Assembly: GCF_000961885.1 (NCBI RefSeq)
Contig: NZ_JZKH01000036.1
Coordinates: 11,044-75,043 of the forward strand
DNA length: 64,000 nt
Source of the DNA: Streptomyces rubellomurinus
GTDB taxonomy: Bacteria; Actinomycetota; Actinomycetes; Streptomycetales; Streptomycetaceae
Direction of reading: 5' to 3'
The translations under genes and the position numbers were made by a program. The notes beneath the pieces were generated by a model. It had not been told where the DNA came from, searched no databases, and was given only the letters and a program-made list of their open reading frames with translations. How positions within the stretch are numbered: the stretch's first letter is position 1; each line of letters begins with the position of its first letter. Shown one piece after another: positions 7,168 to 14,776 of this stretch.

Positions 7168-9492
7168 TCAGCCGTTGCCGTTGCCGCCGCCGTGCTTGCC
7201 GCCGTTGCCGTTGCCGCCGCCGACGAGGCCCGGCGGGAGGGTGATCCCGCCGCCGATCATGCCGGGGTCGCCGTTCCCGTTGCCCGGGGCGGCGGGCGGC
7301 GGCGGGTTGCCGCCCGCCGGCTGGGCCGGGTCGCTCGGGGCGGTGGTCGGGTTGGGATCGGGCTTGGGCATGTCGGGGATGCTGGCGGTGGGCAGCTGCT
7401 GGATCGGGGAGCCCTTCAGGGCCTGGTTCATCGCCAGGCGCCAGATCGGGCCGGGGCCGGTGGCGCCGAAGACCTCGGTGAAGTTGGTCGGGCCGATCTT
7501 GATGTTCTTCATCGGCACGCCGCCGGCGGGGCCGCCGAGCCAGACCGAGGTGGCGAGCTGCGGGGTGTAGCCGCTGAACCAGGCGGCGCGCTTCTCGTCG
7601 GAGGTACCGGTCTTGCCGGCGATCGGCCGGCCGTCGTCCAGGCCGAGGTCCTTACCGGTGCCCTTCTCGGTCACGCCGCTGAGCACGGTGTTCATCGCGT
7701 CGGCGGTGCTCTCGGAGAAGGCCTGGGTGCAGGTCGACTGCGGGACGCTGACGTTCTTGCCGTCGACCGTGGTGATCTTGTTGATCGCGATCGGGCTGCA
7801 GTACTTGCCGTGCGCGGCGAAGGTCGCGTAGACGTTCGCCATGGTCAGCGGGGACATCTCCTGCACGCCGAGGCCCATCGACGGGACCTCCTCCAGCGGC
7901 TTGCCGCTGGCCTTGGCGGTGATGCCGAGCTTGTTGGCCATCTGCTTCACCGGGCAGAGGCCCATGTCGGCCTCCATCTCGACGAAGTAGGTGTTGACCG
8001 ACATGGCCATGGCCGTCTTGAGGTCGTACGGGCCCTTCTCGTTCTCGTTCTCGTTGGGGACGGTCCGGGCCTTGCCCTTCTCCGTGTTCTTCCAGGTGCC
8101 CTCGCAGGTCTTCATCGTCGGCCACTCGATGCGGTTCTCCGACTTGTACTGCTGGGTGGGCGGGAGCCCGGACTCGAGCGCGGCGGCGGCCACGATCGGC
8201 TTGAAGGTCGATCCCGGCTGGAAGCCGTTGCCGCCGCCCATCGAGGCGTCGACGTTGAGGTTGACGACGGTCTGGTTCTTGTTCTGGTCCAGGCCGTACG
8301 GGCGGGTCTGGGCCATCGCGAGGATCTTGCCGGTGCCCGGCTCCATCATGGTCGCGGCGGCGGAGACCGGGTCGGTGACGTACACCAGCTTGGTGACGGC
8401 GTTCTGCGCGGCGGCCTGCTTGTCCGGGTCGAGCGTGGTGTAGATGTTCAGGCCGCCGGTGTCCCAGAGCTTCTTGCGCTCCTCGGCGCTCTTGCCGAAG
8501 GCCGGGTCCTGCTTGACCACGTGGCGCACGTAGTCGCAGAAGAAGCCCATGCCGGCCTGGGCGGTGATGCAGCCGTTCTGCGGGTCCTTGAACTTCAGGC
8601 CCAGCGGGGCGGCCTTCGCCTCCTTCGCCTGGTCGGCGGTGATGTGCTTGTTCTCCAGCATCTTGTCGATGACGACGTTGCGACGCTTGACCGTGTTGTC
8701 GGGGTAGCGGACCGGGTCGTAGGACGACGGGTTCTGCACTATCCCGGCGAGGGTGGCGGCCTCGGCGACGGTCAGGTCCTTGTTGCTCTTGCTGAAGTAC
8801 CGCTGGGAGGCGGACTCGACCCCGTAGGCCTGGTGGCCGTAGAAGGTGATGTTGAGGTAGTTGGTGAGGATCTGATCCTTGGTCAGGTCCTCCTCCAGCT
8901 TGATCGCGACCTTGAGCTCCTGGATCTTGCGGCCCAGGGTCTTGCGCTGGGCCTCCAGGACGGCCGACTGGTCGTCGCCGGCCTTCTCGACGTTCACGTT
9001 CTTCACGTACTGCTGGGTGAGCGTCGAGGCGCCCTGCGAGTTGGTGCCGCTCTCGGCGTTCTTGCTGATCGCGCGCAGGATGCCCTTGAGGTCGACGGCG
9101 CCGTGCTCGTAGAAGCGGGCGTCCTCGATGTCGACCTGGGCGTGCCGCATGAACGGCGACATCTGGTCGGCCGTGATGACGGTGCGGTCGCGCTCGTAGA
9201 CCTTGGCGATCAGGCCGCCCTTGGCGTCGAAGATCTGGGTGGCCTGGGTGAGCGGCGGGGTCTTGAAGTCGTCGGGGATGTTGTCGAAGCTCTCCGCCGT
9301 GTCCTTGGCGGTCAGCCCGATGGCGCCGACGGCGGGCAGGGCGAGGCCTGCCAGCAGGACTCCGGAGAGCACGCTGACGCCCAGGAACTTCACTCCGTGT
9401 CCGGCGAACTCGAGCGGTGATCCGCTGCGCTTGCCCTCCGGAGCTCCGGTGTTGCCTGGGGGCTGGGATGCCTGTGGGCGCTTCGGTGCCAT
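7168..9492 (-). CDS. Class A penicillin-binding protein (transglycosylase/transpeptidase), PonA2-like
   Basis: A bifunctional peptidoglycan synthase of 774 residues. A short cytoplasmic tail is followed by a membrane anchor (about 33-60). The GT51 domain has E123 in D-I-E-D-A-R-F-Y-E-H as probable catalytic acid. The transpeptidase domain has S428-T-F-K, S498-V-N and K627-T-G-T. The C-terminus is a Pro/Gly/Asn-rich disordered tail ending in G-N-G repeats. It polymerises lipid II and cross-links glycan strands outside the membrane. The start at 9492 was preferred over an upstream in-frame codon because the charged tail then directly precedes the anchor; an AGGG lies 8 nt upstream. Its neighbour in the opposite orientation is wblA, matching the ponA2-whiB4 pair of mycobacteria. 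Confidence 0.95.
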   Translation of the reverse strand: MAPKRPQASQPPGNTGAPEGKRSGSPLEFAGHGVKFLGVSVLSGVLLAGLALPAVGAIGLTAKDTAESFDNIPDDFKTPPLTQATQIFDAKGGLIAKVYERDRTVITADQMSPFMRHAQVDIEDARFYEHGAVDLKGILRAISKNAESGTNSQGASTLTQQYVKNVNVEKAGDDQSAVLEAQRKTLGRKIQELKVAIKLEEDLTKDQILTNYLNITFYGHQAYGVESASQRYFSKSNKDLTVAEAATLAGIVQNPSSYDPVRYPDNTVKRRNVVIDKMLENKHITADQAKEAKAAPLGLKFKDPQNGCITAQAGMGFFCDYVRHVVKQDPAFGKSAEERKKLWDTGGLNIYTTLDPDKQAAAQNAVTKLVYVTDPVSAAATMMEPGTGKILAMAQTRPYGLDQNKNQTVVNLNVDASMGGGNGFQPGSTFKPIVAAAALESGLPPTQQYKSENRIEWPTMKTCEGTWKNTEKGKARTVPNENENEKGPYDLKTAMAMSVNTYFVEMEADMGLCPVKQMANKLGITAKASGKPLEEVPSMGLGVQEMSPLTMANVYATFAAHGKYCSPIAINKITTVDGKNVSVPQSTCTQAFSESTADAMNTVLSGVTEKGTGKDLGLDDGRPIAGKTGTSDEKRAAWFSGYTPQLATSVWLGGPAGGVPMKNIKIGPTNFTEVFGATGPGPIWRLAMNQALKGSPIQQLPTASIPDMPKPDPNPTTAPSDPAQPAGGNPPPPAAPGNGNGDPGMIGGGITLPPGLVGGGNGNGGKHGGGNGNG

Positions 9493-9917
9493 GAGGAGAA
9501 CCCTACGTCGCGGAATCCCGCACACGAGGGCAGGTGTTCGCCTAGGCTTGTCACAAGCTTGCGACAGCTTCGGTGCGTCAACATCATTCACTCTTGTGAG
9601 TGGGGAGACTTGCCCGAATTGCCCACTTTTCGATGGGTTTCGAGGCAGCTGTGGCCTGCTGTGCCCATGTGAACCGTCGCGCTCCGTGACGACGCGCGTG
9701 GCGAGAGTTCGGGTGTCGAGCCTGGCAAGGCTTGCGACCTGCGATCACTCCAACGAGTGAGATGACCGATACCCATAGTCCGATCGGGTCATTCGAGATT
9801 GAGCCCGAAGGGGCTGTTGCGCGCTGTCGTTCTTCCGTAACGTCCTCAACTGGCAACGGTGAATATGCCGTTGCCGCCGTGGGGGAGCCTCGAATATCGG
9901 GAGAGGACGGCGCCGGC
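9493..9917. other. Divergent intergenic region, PBP / wblA
   Basis: This 425-bp gene-free stretch carries the promoters of the PBP gene (minus) and wblA (plus). It contains a 13-bp palindrome GCTTGT-C-ACAAGC at 9546-9558 and an inverted repeat GGCAACGG/CCGTTGCC with an 8-nt centre at 9852-9875, about 43 bp before the wblA start. A TTGACG on the minus strand is a -35 candidate for the PBP gene. The region has lower GC than the flanking genes. Confidence 0.6.
9852..9875. promoter_or_regulatory. Inverted repeat in the wblA upstream region
   Basis: GGCAACGG and CCGTTGCC form an 8-bp perfect inverted repeat around TGAATATG. It could be an operator or a 5'-UTR hairpin ahead of the wblA ribosome site. 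Confidence 0.4.
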
Positions 9918-10241
9918 ATGGGCTGGGTTGACGACTGGAGTGCGCAGGCCGCCTGCCGCACGAGTGATCCGGACGAACTGTTCGTCCAGGGGGCGGCGCA
10001 GAACCGCGCCAAGGCGGTGTGCAGCGGCTGCCCCGTCCGTACGGAATGCCTCGCGGACGCCCTGGACAACCGGGTCGAGTTCGGCGTGTGGGGCGGGATG
10101 ACGGAGCGCGAGCGCCGGGCGCTGCTGCGCCGCCGCCCGACCGTCATGTCGTGGCGGCGGCTGCTGGAGACGGCCCGCACCGAGTACGAGGAGTCCCTCG
10201 CGACCGGCGTGATACTGACGGACTACGCCCAGGCGGGCTGA
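9918..10241 (+). CDS. wblA: WhiB-family iron-sulfur regulator WblA
   Basis: A 107-residue WhiB-like protein. Four cysteines (C13, C35, C38, C44 in C-x21-C-x2-C-x5-C spacing) ligate a [4Fe-4S] cluster. G-V-W-G-G-M forms the conserved turn, followed by the basic R-R-A-L-L-R-R-R tail that contacts DNA. The start M-G-W-V-D-D-W-S-A-Q-A-A-C is almost that of Streptomyces WblA. WblA is a pleiotropic regulator of sporulation, antibiotic production and oxidative stress; M. tuberculosis WhiB4 occupies the same position. WhiB proteins typically work with sigma region 4. GGAGAGGA lies 10 nt before the ATG; longer upstream frames are unsupported. It faces the ArsA-like pair convergently. Confidence 0.95.
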   Translation: MGWVDDWSAQAACRTSDPDELFVQGAAQNRAKAVCSGCPVRTECLADALDNRVEFGVWGGMTERERRALLRRRPTVMSWRRLLETARTEYEESLATGVILTDYAQAG

Positions 10242-10323
10242 GCCCGAGCCTCCCGGCCGCGCCGCGTGGCGCCCGGGCTGCCCGAGCCGGACCGACCCGT
10301 CCGACCCCGTCCGACCCGCCCGG

Positions 10324-11526
10324 TCAGGACGGCGCCGAGCCGCCGAGCCGGTCCCCGATGTCCCGCAGCCCGTCCAGGTCGTGCACGTCACCCGGCAGCG
10401 CGGCCACCTCGACGATCGGCACGTCCGGGTACACCGAGACGAACCGGTCCCGGGTGCGGCGCTCCCGCCCCATGATCTGCATCCGCTCGGCGTGCAGCCG
10501 CAGCAGCCCGGCCGCGAGCAGCTCCGCCGCCGGCGAGGAGTGCTCCGAACCGTTCTCCTCCAGCGTCTCGGCGGCCGCCAGCGACCGTTCCGCGGTGAGC
10601 TGCGGCGCGCCCGTGTCGTGCACCCGGTTGAGCACCAGCCCGGCCAGCGGCATCCGGTCCGCGGCGAGCCGGTCGACGAAGTACGCCGCCTCGCGCAGCG
10701 CGTCCCGCTCCGGCACCGCCACCACCAGGAACGCCGTGCCCGGCGCCTTGAGCAGCCGGTACGTGCGGTCGGCGCGCTCCCGGAAGCCGCCGAACATCGA
10801 GTCCATCGCGGTGATGAAGGTCTGCACGTCGGTGAGCAGCTGGGCGCCGAAGATCTTGCCCAGCCCGCCGGTGAACAGGCCCATCCCGGCGTTCAGGAAC
10901 TTCAGCGCGCTGCGGCCGCCGACCTTGGCGGGGGCGGCCAGCAGGCGGATCACCCGGCCGTCCAGGAAGGAGCCGAGCCGGTTGGGCGCGTCCAGGAAGT
11001 CCAGCGCGGAGCGGGACGGCGGGGTGTCCACGACGATGAGGTCCCACTCGTCGGCGGAGCGCAGCTGGCCGAGCTTCTCCATCGCCATGTACTCCTGCGT
11101 GCCCGCGAAGCCGGCCGACAGGGACTGGTAGAACGGGTTCTCCATGATCATCCGGGCCCGTTCGGGCTCGGAGTGGGCGAGCACGACCTCGTCGAAGGTC
11201 CGCTTCATGTCGAGCATCATGGCCTGGAGCTCGCCCTCGCCCGTGACGCCCTTGACCACCCGGGGGGTGTTGTCCAGCTCGGTCAGGCCCATCGACTGGG
11301 CCAGCCGCCGGGCCGGGTCGATGGTGAGCACGACCGCCTTGCGGCCGCGCTCGGCGGCCCGCAGGCCGATCGCCGCGGCGGTGGTGGTCTTGCCGACGCC
11401 GCCGGAGCCGCAGCAGACGATGATCCTGGTCTTCGGGTCGTCGATCAGCGCGTCGACCGCGAGCCGCTTGCCGGTGCCCCGCATGCCGTTGCCGCCGCCG
11501 TTCGCCTTCGTGCCGCTGCCGGTCAC
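10324..11526 (-). CDS. ArsA/Get3-family ATPase, second of a coupled pair
   Basis: A 400-residue P-loop ATPase of the ArsA/Get3/MinD superfamily. The deviant Walker A is C-C-G-S-G-G-V-G-K-T-T-T (K45), the A-loop/switch region is L-T-I-D-P-A-R-R-L, and switch II is I-V-V-D-T-P-P-S-R-S-A-L-D. There is no membrane segment. The GTG start at 11526 overlaps the upstream gene's TGA in a GTGA quartet, so the two products are probably translated in equal amounts and may form a heterodimer. Paralogous pairs at this location (Rv3680/Rv3679 in M. tuberculosis) have been linked to glycerol and redox tolerance, possibly with WhiB-type regulators. Arsenite transport is not indicated because arsB and arsR are absent. 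Confidence 0.9.
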   Translation of the reverse strand: MTGSGTKANGGGNGMRGTGKRLAVDALIDDPKTRIIVCCGSGGVGKTTTAAAIGLRAAERGRKAVVLTIDPARRLAQSMGLTELDNTPRVVKGVTGEGELQAMMLDMKRTFDEVVLAHSEPERARMIMENPFYQSLSAGFAGTQEYMAMEKLGQLRSADEWDLIVVDTPPSRSALDFLDAPNRLGSFLDGRVIRLLAAPAKVGGRSALKFLNAGMGLFTGGLGKIFGAQLLTDVQTFITAMDSMFGGFRERADRTYRLLKAPGTAFLVVAVPERDALREAAYFVDRLAADRMPLAGLVLNRVHDTGAPQLTAERSLAAAETLEENGSEHSSPAAELLAAGLLRLHAERMQIMGRERRTRDRFVSVYPDVPIVEVAALPGDVHDLDGLRDIGDRLGGSAPS

Positions 11527-12656
11527 GCCGCCCCCTGCCGCTTGAGTTCGCCCGCCAGCCGGTACAGCCCGCCGAGGTCCACGCCCTCGCCGAGCAGCGG
11601 CAGTTCGTACGTGGGCAGCCGCAGCCGCTGCAGGTCGGCGCGCTGCGCGCGCTCCAGCTCGACCCGCTCGCTGTGCTCCCTGGCCTGCGCCAGCAGCGGG
11701 TCGAGCAGCGGCTCCACCGCAGCCCGGACGGTCTCCGGGCTGCGCGAGCGGCCGCCGAGCCCGGCCTCGCCGAGGGCCACCGCGACCTCCTCGCGGTGGT
11801 CGCCGTGCACCGCGGCCACCGCCGCGGCGTCCAGCACCGGCGGCCGGACCATGTTGACCAGCACCCCGCCCACCGGGAGCTTCACCTCGCGCAGCTCGGC
11901 GAAGCCGTCGACGGTCTCCTGCACCGGCATCTCCTCCAGCAGGGTGACCAGGTGCACGGCCGTCTCCGGCGACTTCAGCACCCCCATCACGGCCTGCGCC
12001 TGCGTGTGTATCGGGCCGATCCGGGCCAGGCCGGCGACCTCGGCGTTGACGTTCAGGAACCGGGTGAGCCGCCCGGTCGGCGGGGCGTCCATCACGATCG
12101 CGTCGTAGCGCAGACGGCCGTCCGGGCCCTTGCGCCGGGCCGCCTCGCAGGCCTTGCCGGTGAGCAGGACGTCCCGGACGCCGGGCGCGATGGTGGTGGC
12201 GAAGTCGATGAAGCCCATCTTCTGCAGCGCCTTGCCGGCGCGGCCGAGCTTGTAGAACATCTCCAGGTACTCGAGCAGCGCCTGCTCGGTGTCGATCGCC
12301 AGCGCGAACACCTCGCCGGCGGCGCCGCCCGTACGCCCGCCGCCCGTACGCCCGCCGCCCGTACGCCCGCTGTCCGCGCCGTCGCCCGGCTCGGCCGGCA
12401 GGCCCAGCTGGGCGCGGGTGACCGAGGCGATCCTGCGCTCCTCGTACGGCAGCGCGGCGATCCCGAACAGTTCGGCGATGCCCTGGCGGCCCTCGACCTC
12501 GATCAGCAGCACCCGTCCGCCGTCCGCGGCGAGCGCGAGCGCCAGCGCCGCGGCCAGCGTGGTCTTCCCGGTGCCGCCCTTGCCGCTGACCACGTGCAGC
12601 CGGACGCCCTCCCAGTCGGGGTCGCGCCGGGCCGCCTGGCCGGGGGTGCGTGCCAC
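11523..12656 (-). CDS. ArsA/Get3-family ATPase, first of a coupled pair
   Basis: A 377-residue P-loop ATPase with V-V-S-G-K-G-G-T-G-K-T-T-L (K31) and switch II I-V-M-D-A-P-P-T-G-R-L-T-R-F-L. The signature lysine of the deviant Walker A (S-G-K-G-G) is present, unlike in the partner, so the two subunits differ at the dimer interface. The GTG start at 12656 has GGAG 7 nt upstream; the frame continues upstream but without coding character. An insertion between about residues 93 and 112 contains three G-R-T-G-G units from a 15-bp tandem DNA repeat. The downstream partner overlaps by 4 nt (GTGA). Both lie convergent to wblA, as in other actinomycetes. Confidence 0.88.
   Translation of the reverse strand: MARTPGQAARRDPDWEGVRLHVVSGKGGTGKTTLAAALALALAADGGRVLLIEVEGRQGIAELFGIAALPYEERRIASVTRAQLGLPAEPGDGADSGRTGGGRTGGGRTGGAAGEVFALAIDTEQALLEYLEMFYKLGRAGKALQKMGFIDFATTIAPGVRDVLLTGKACEAARRKGPDGRLRYDAIVMDAPPTGRLTRFLNVNAEVAGLARIGPIHTQAQAVMGVLKSPETAVHLVTLLEEMPVQETVDGFAELREVKLPVGGVLVNMVRPPVLDAAAVAAVHGDHREEVAVALGEAGLGGRSRSPETVRAAVEPLLDPLLAQAREHSERVELERAQRADLQRLRLPTYELPLLGEGVDLGGLYRLAGELKRQGAA
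12334..12375. repeat. 15-bp tandem repeat inside the ATPase gene
   Basis: The unit GTACGCCCGCCGCCC is present nearly three times, encoding a G-R-T-G-G array on the minus strand. It keeps the reading frame (15 bp = 5 codons) and probably varies in copy number between strains. Confidence 0.8.
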
Positions 12657-12900
12657 GCTCCGTCTCCGTCCGTTCCGTCCTAGGGGCGCCCTTCCGCCGA
12701 GGTCGCCGCCATGTGAGTGCCCTCTCGCGAGGGTAATCCGGGAGCGTGCCGGATGTTCGGAGCTTCCGGGGTGCCGGGCCCAGATCATGCCTGCTTTGTG
12801 CCTCACCTCACACGCGGCCGCACCCGCCGCGGCACGCGCCGCCCCGTACGCCGCCTCCCGCGCGGCCCGGCGGCGGCGCCGATCGCCGGGCCCGCTCGTC

Positions 12901-12912
12901 TAGAGTCTGGCC
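12901..12912 (+). promoter_or_regulatory. Leaderless -10 box of the DUF4177-ridA unit
   Basis: TAGAGT at 12901-12906 is followed by 6 nt and the ATG at 12913. No ribosome site is present. Confidence 0.55.
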
Positions 12913-13071
12913 ATGACCAAGTGGGAATACATGACGGCGCCCCTGCTCGTGCACGCCACGAAGCAGATCCTGGACAACTTCGGCGAGGACGGCTGGGAGC
13001 TGGTCCAGGTCGTGCCCGGCCCGAACCCGGAGCAGCTGGTGGCCTACTTCAAGCGGGAGAAGAACGCATGA
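12913..13071 (+). CDS. Small DUF4177-like protein (52 aa)
   Basis: A 52-residue cytosolic mini-protein: it begins M-T-K-W-E-Y, has a central G-W-E-L-V-Q-V and ends Y-F-K-R-E-K-N-A. The K-W-E-Y ... G-W-E-L pattern is that of DUF4177 (Rv3678A in the syntenic M. tuberculosis locus). The function is unknown. Codon third positions are strongly G/C. TAGAGT 6 nt before the ATG suggests a leaderless mRNA. Its TGA overlaps the ATG of ridA (ATGA), so the two genes are coupled. It is shorter than many gene callers' cut-off and is easily missed. Confidence 0.85.
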   Translation: MTKWEYMTAPLLVHATKQILDNFGEDGWELVQVVPGPNPEQLVAYFKREKNA

Positions 13072-13535
13072 GCAAGGTCGAGTCGAAGCTCGCCGAGCTG
13101 GGTCTGAGCCTGCCGCCGGTGGCCGCCCCGGTCGCCGCGTACGTGCCGGCCGTGCGGGCGGGCGAGTTCGTGTTCACCTCCGGCCAGCTGCCGGTCGTCG
13201 GCGGCAAGCTGCCGAGCACCGGCAAGGTCGGTGCCGAGGTGTCCCCCGAGGAGGCCAAGGAGCTGGCGCAGACCTGTGCGCTGAACGCCCTGGCCGCCGT
13301 CAAGTCGGTGATCGGTGACCTGGACCTGGTCGAGCAGGTCGTGAAGGTGGTCGGCTTCGTCGCCTCCGCGCCCGACTTCACCGGCCAGCCGGCCGTGATC
13401 AACGGTGCCAGCGAGCTGCTCGGCAAGGTGCTGGGCGAGGCCGGGGTGCACGCCCGCAGCGCGGTCGGCGTCGCGGTGCTGCCGCTGGACGCCCCGGTCG
13501 AGGTCGAGCTCCAGGTGCGCGTCCGCACCGCCTGA
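13068..13535 (+). CDS. RidA family (YjgF/YER057c) protein
   Basis: A 155-residue RidA-superfamily protein. Family hallmarks are G-E-F-V-F-T-S-G-Q-L-P, the A-L-N-A-L-A-A-V-K core helix and the end V-E-V-E-L-Q-V-R-V. Archetypal RidA trimers deaminate reactive enamine/imine intermediates from PLP enzymes using a conserved Arg at the subunit interface. That Arg is not obvious here, so it may belong to a non-deaminase Rid subgroup. It is coupled to the DUF4177-like gene by an ATGA overlap and ends in a strong hairpin. Confidence 0.9.
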   Translation: MSKVESKLAELGLSLPPVAAPVAAYVPAVRAGEFVFTSGQLPVVGGKLPSTGKVGAEVSPEEAKELAQTCALNALAAVKSVIGDLDLVEQVVKVVGFVASAPDFTGQPAVINGASELLGKVLGEAGVHARSAVGVAVLPLDAPVEVELQVRVRTA

Positions 13536-13557
13536 GCGCGCGGACCGCTCGAGTGAT

Positions 13558-13597
13558 CACGGAGGCGGGGCCAGGCCTGTCCAACCCCGCCTCCGTG
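13558..13597 (+). terminator. Hairpin terminator after ridA-like gene
   Basis: A perfect 13-bp stem (13558-13570 with 13585-13597) and 14-nt loop. Its right arm ends only 4 bp before the -10 of the following Nudix gene. Confidence 0.85.
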
Positions 13598-13601
13598 CGC
13601 T

Positions 13602-13613
13602 TAGCATCCGGGC
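13602..13613 (+). promoter_or_regulatory. Leaderless -10 box of the Nudix gene
   Basis: TAGCAT at 13602-13607 lies exactly 6 nt before the ATG at 13614, with no Shine-Dalgarno. Confidence 0.55.
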
Positions 13614-14480
13614 ATGGACCATCGAGCGACGACGCTCCCGATGCCGCCCGGTTGGCCTGCCCGCATCCGGGCGGTCGACTCCGGCACGCTGACCCCGCCG
13701 GTGCCCCGGCCCGCCGCGACGGTCGTGCTGCTGCGCGACTCGGCGGACGGCCCGCAGGCGTACCTGCTGCGTCGGCGCACCTCGATGGCCTTCGCGGCCG
13801 GCATGTACGCCTACCCGGGCGGCGGGGTGGACCCGCGGGACGCCGAGGTCGAGACCGGCTGGGCCGGCCCGACGCCCGAGGAGTGGGCCCGGCGCCTCGG
13901 GGTGGACACCCGGACGGCGCGGGCGGTGGTCTGCGCCGCCGTCCGGGAGACCTTCGAGGAAGCCGGCGTGCTGCTCGCCGGCCCGGACGCCGACAGCGTC
14001 GCCGCGCCGCGCGACTGGACCGCCGAGCGGACCGCGCTGGAGGCGCACGAGCTGTCCTTCGCCGAGTTCCTCCGCGACCACGGCCTGGTGCTGCGCAGCG
14101 ACCTGCTGGGCGGCTGGGCCCGCTGGATCACCCCCGAGTTCGAGGAACGCCGGTACGACACCTGGTTCTTCGTCGCCGCGCTGCCGCCCGGCCAGGACGC
14201 GGCCCGCGAGGTCGGCGAGGCCGACCGGGTCGCCTGGCTGACGCCCACCGAGGCGGTGCTCGGCCACCGGGAGGGCCGGTTCGGCATGCTGCCGCCGACC
14301 GTGACCGTGCTGCGCGAGCTGTCGCCGGTGCGCACCGTCGCCGAGGCGCTGGCCGCGGCCGCCGACCGTCCGCTGGAGCCGGTGCTGGGGCGGGCCGAGG
14401 TGCGCGGGGACCGGATGACGGTGCGCTGGCCGGGGTACGACGAACTGACCATCGACGGGGAGTTCCCCGAGGACTCCTGA
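13614..14480 (+). CDS. Nudix hydrolase (NUDT19-like)
   Basis: A 288-residue Nudix protein. The Nudix box is seen as G-G-V-D-P-R-D-A-E (G-G motif about 62-70) with, after an insertion, A-A-V-R-E-T-F-E-E-A-G (about 101-111), which holds the metal-binding glutamates R-E-x-x-E-E. The long insertion between the strand and the R-E-T-F-E-E-A-G helix is typical of the NUDT19/RP2 type, whose eukaryotic members cleave CoA derivatives. The bacterial substrate is not known. Cytosolic. The leaderless ATG was chosen from the TAGCAT box. The next gene on the strand is an MBL-fold hydrolase. Confidence 0.9.
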   Translation: MDHRATTLPMPPGWPARIRAVDSGTLTPPVPRPAATVVLLRDSADGPQAYLLRRRTSMAFAAGMYAYPGGGVDPRDAEVETGWAGPTPEEWARRLGVDTRTARAVVCAAVRETFEEAGVLLAGPDADSVAAPRDWTAERTALEAHELSFAEFLRDHGLVLRSDLLGGWARWITPEFEERRYDTWFFVAALPPGQDAAREVGEADRVAWLTPTEAVLGHREGRFGMLPPTVTVLRELSPVRTVAEALAAAADRPLEPVLGRAEVRGDRMTVRWPGYDELTIDGEFPEDS

Positions 14481-14564
14481 CCGCCGCGCCCGTGCACCTT
14501 CGCCCCTGATGACACTGCTCCCGATGCCACCGCCCGTGATGAGCCCCGGAGAGGACGACGCCCG

Positions 14565-14738
14565 ATGACCCACAACGACGTGGTGCGCCGGACGGCCCAT
14601 GAGCTGCCCGCCCGCCGTGTGACCCCCCGTACCCCGGCCTGTGACGTGCCGGTCCCGTTCGTCGAGGTGGCGCAGCGCGCCCTCGTCCGGGCCCTGCCGC
14701 TGCGGGCCCTGCACCGACAAGGAGAGGGCGGCCGGTGA
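14565..14738 (+). CDS. Possible small protein (57 aa)
   Basis: A 58-codon frame begins with ATG at 14565, preceded by GGAGAGGA with 9-nt spacing. The product starts M-T-H-N-D-V-V-R-R-T and is rich in Arg, Val and Pro, with no signal peptide or recognised domain. Its TGA shares bases with a GTG (GTGA at 14735-14738) that opens a 13-codon frame ending in the ATGA of the MBL-hydrolase gene. The good ribosome site and chained stop/start overlaps support translation. The lack of recognised relatives means it could instead be a leader for the downstream gene. Confidence 0.45.
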   Translation: MTHNDVVRRTAHELPARRVTPRTPACDVPVPFVEVAQRALVRALPLRALHRQGEGGR

Positions 14739-14776
14739 GCGAGCGAACCATCGAGGGCAGCGAGGCGGGCGCATGA
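14735..14776 (+). other. Possible 13-codon coupling ORF
   Basis: A GTG frame of 13 codons plus stop (product M-S-E-R-T-I-E-G-S-E-A-G-A) overlaps the preceding small ORF by GTGA and the following MBL gene by ATGA. It would carry terminating ribosomes to the MBL-fold start. It may have no function as a peptide. Confidence 0.3.

Noticed and set aside
10324..12656. Arsenic resistance operon
   Set aside because: No arsB, arsC or arsR is present, and the synteny with the mycobacterial Rv3679-Rv3680 pair indicates another role.
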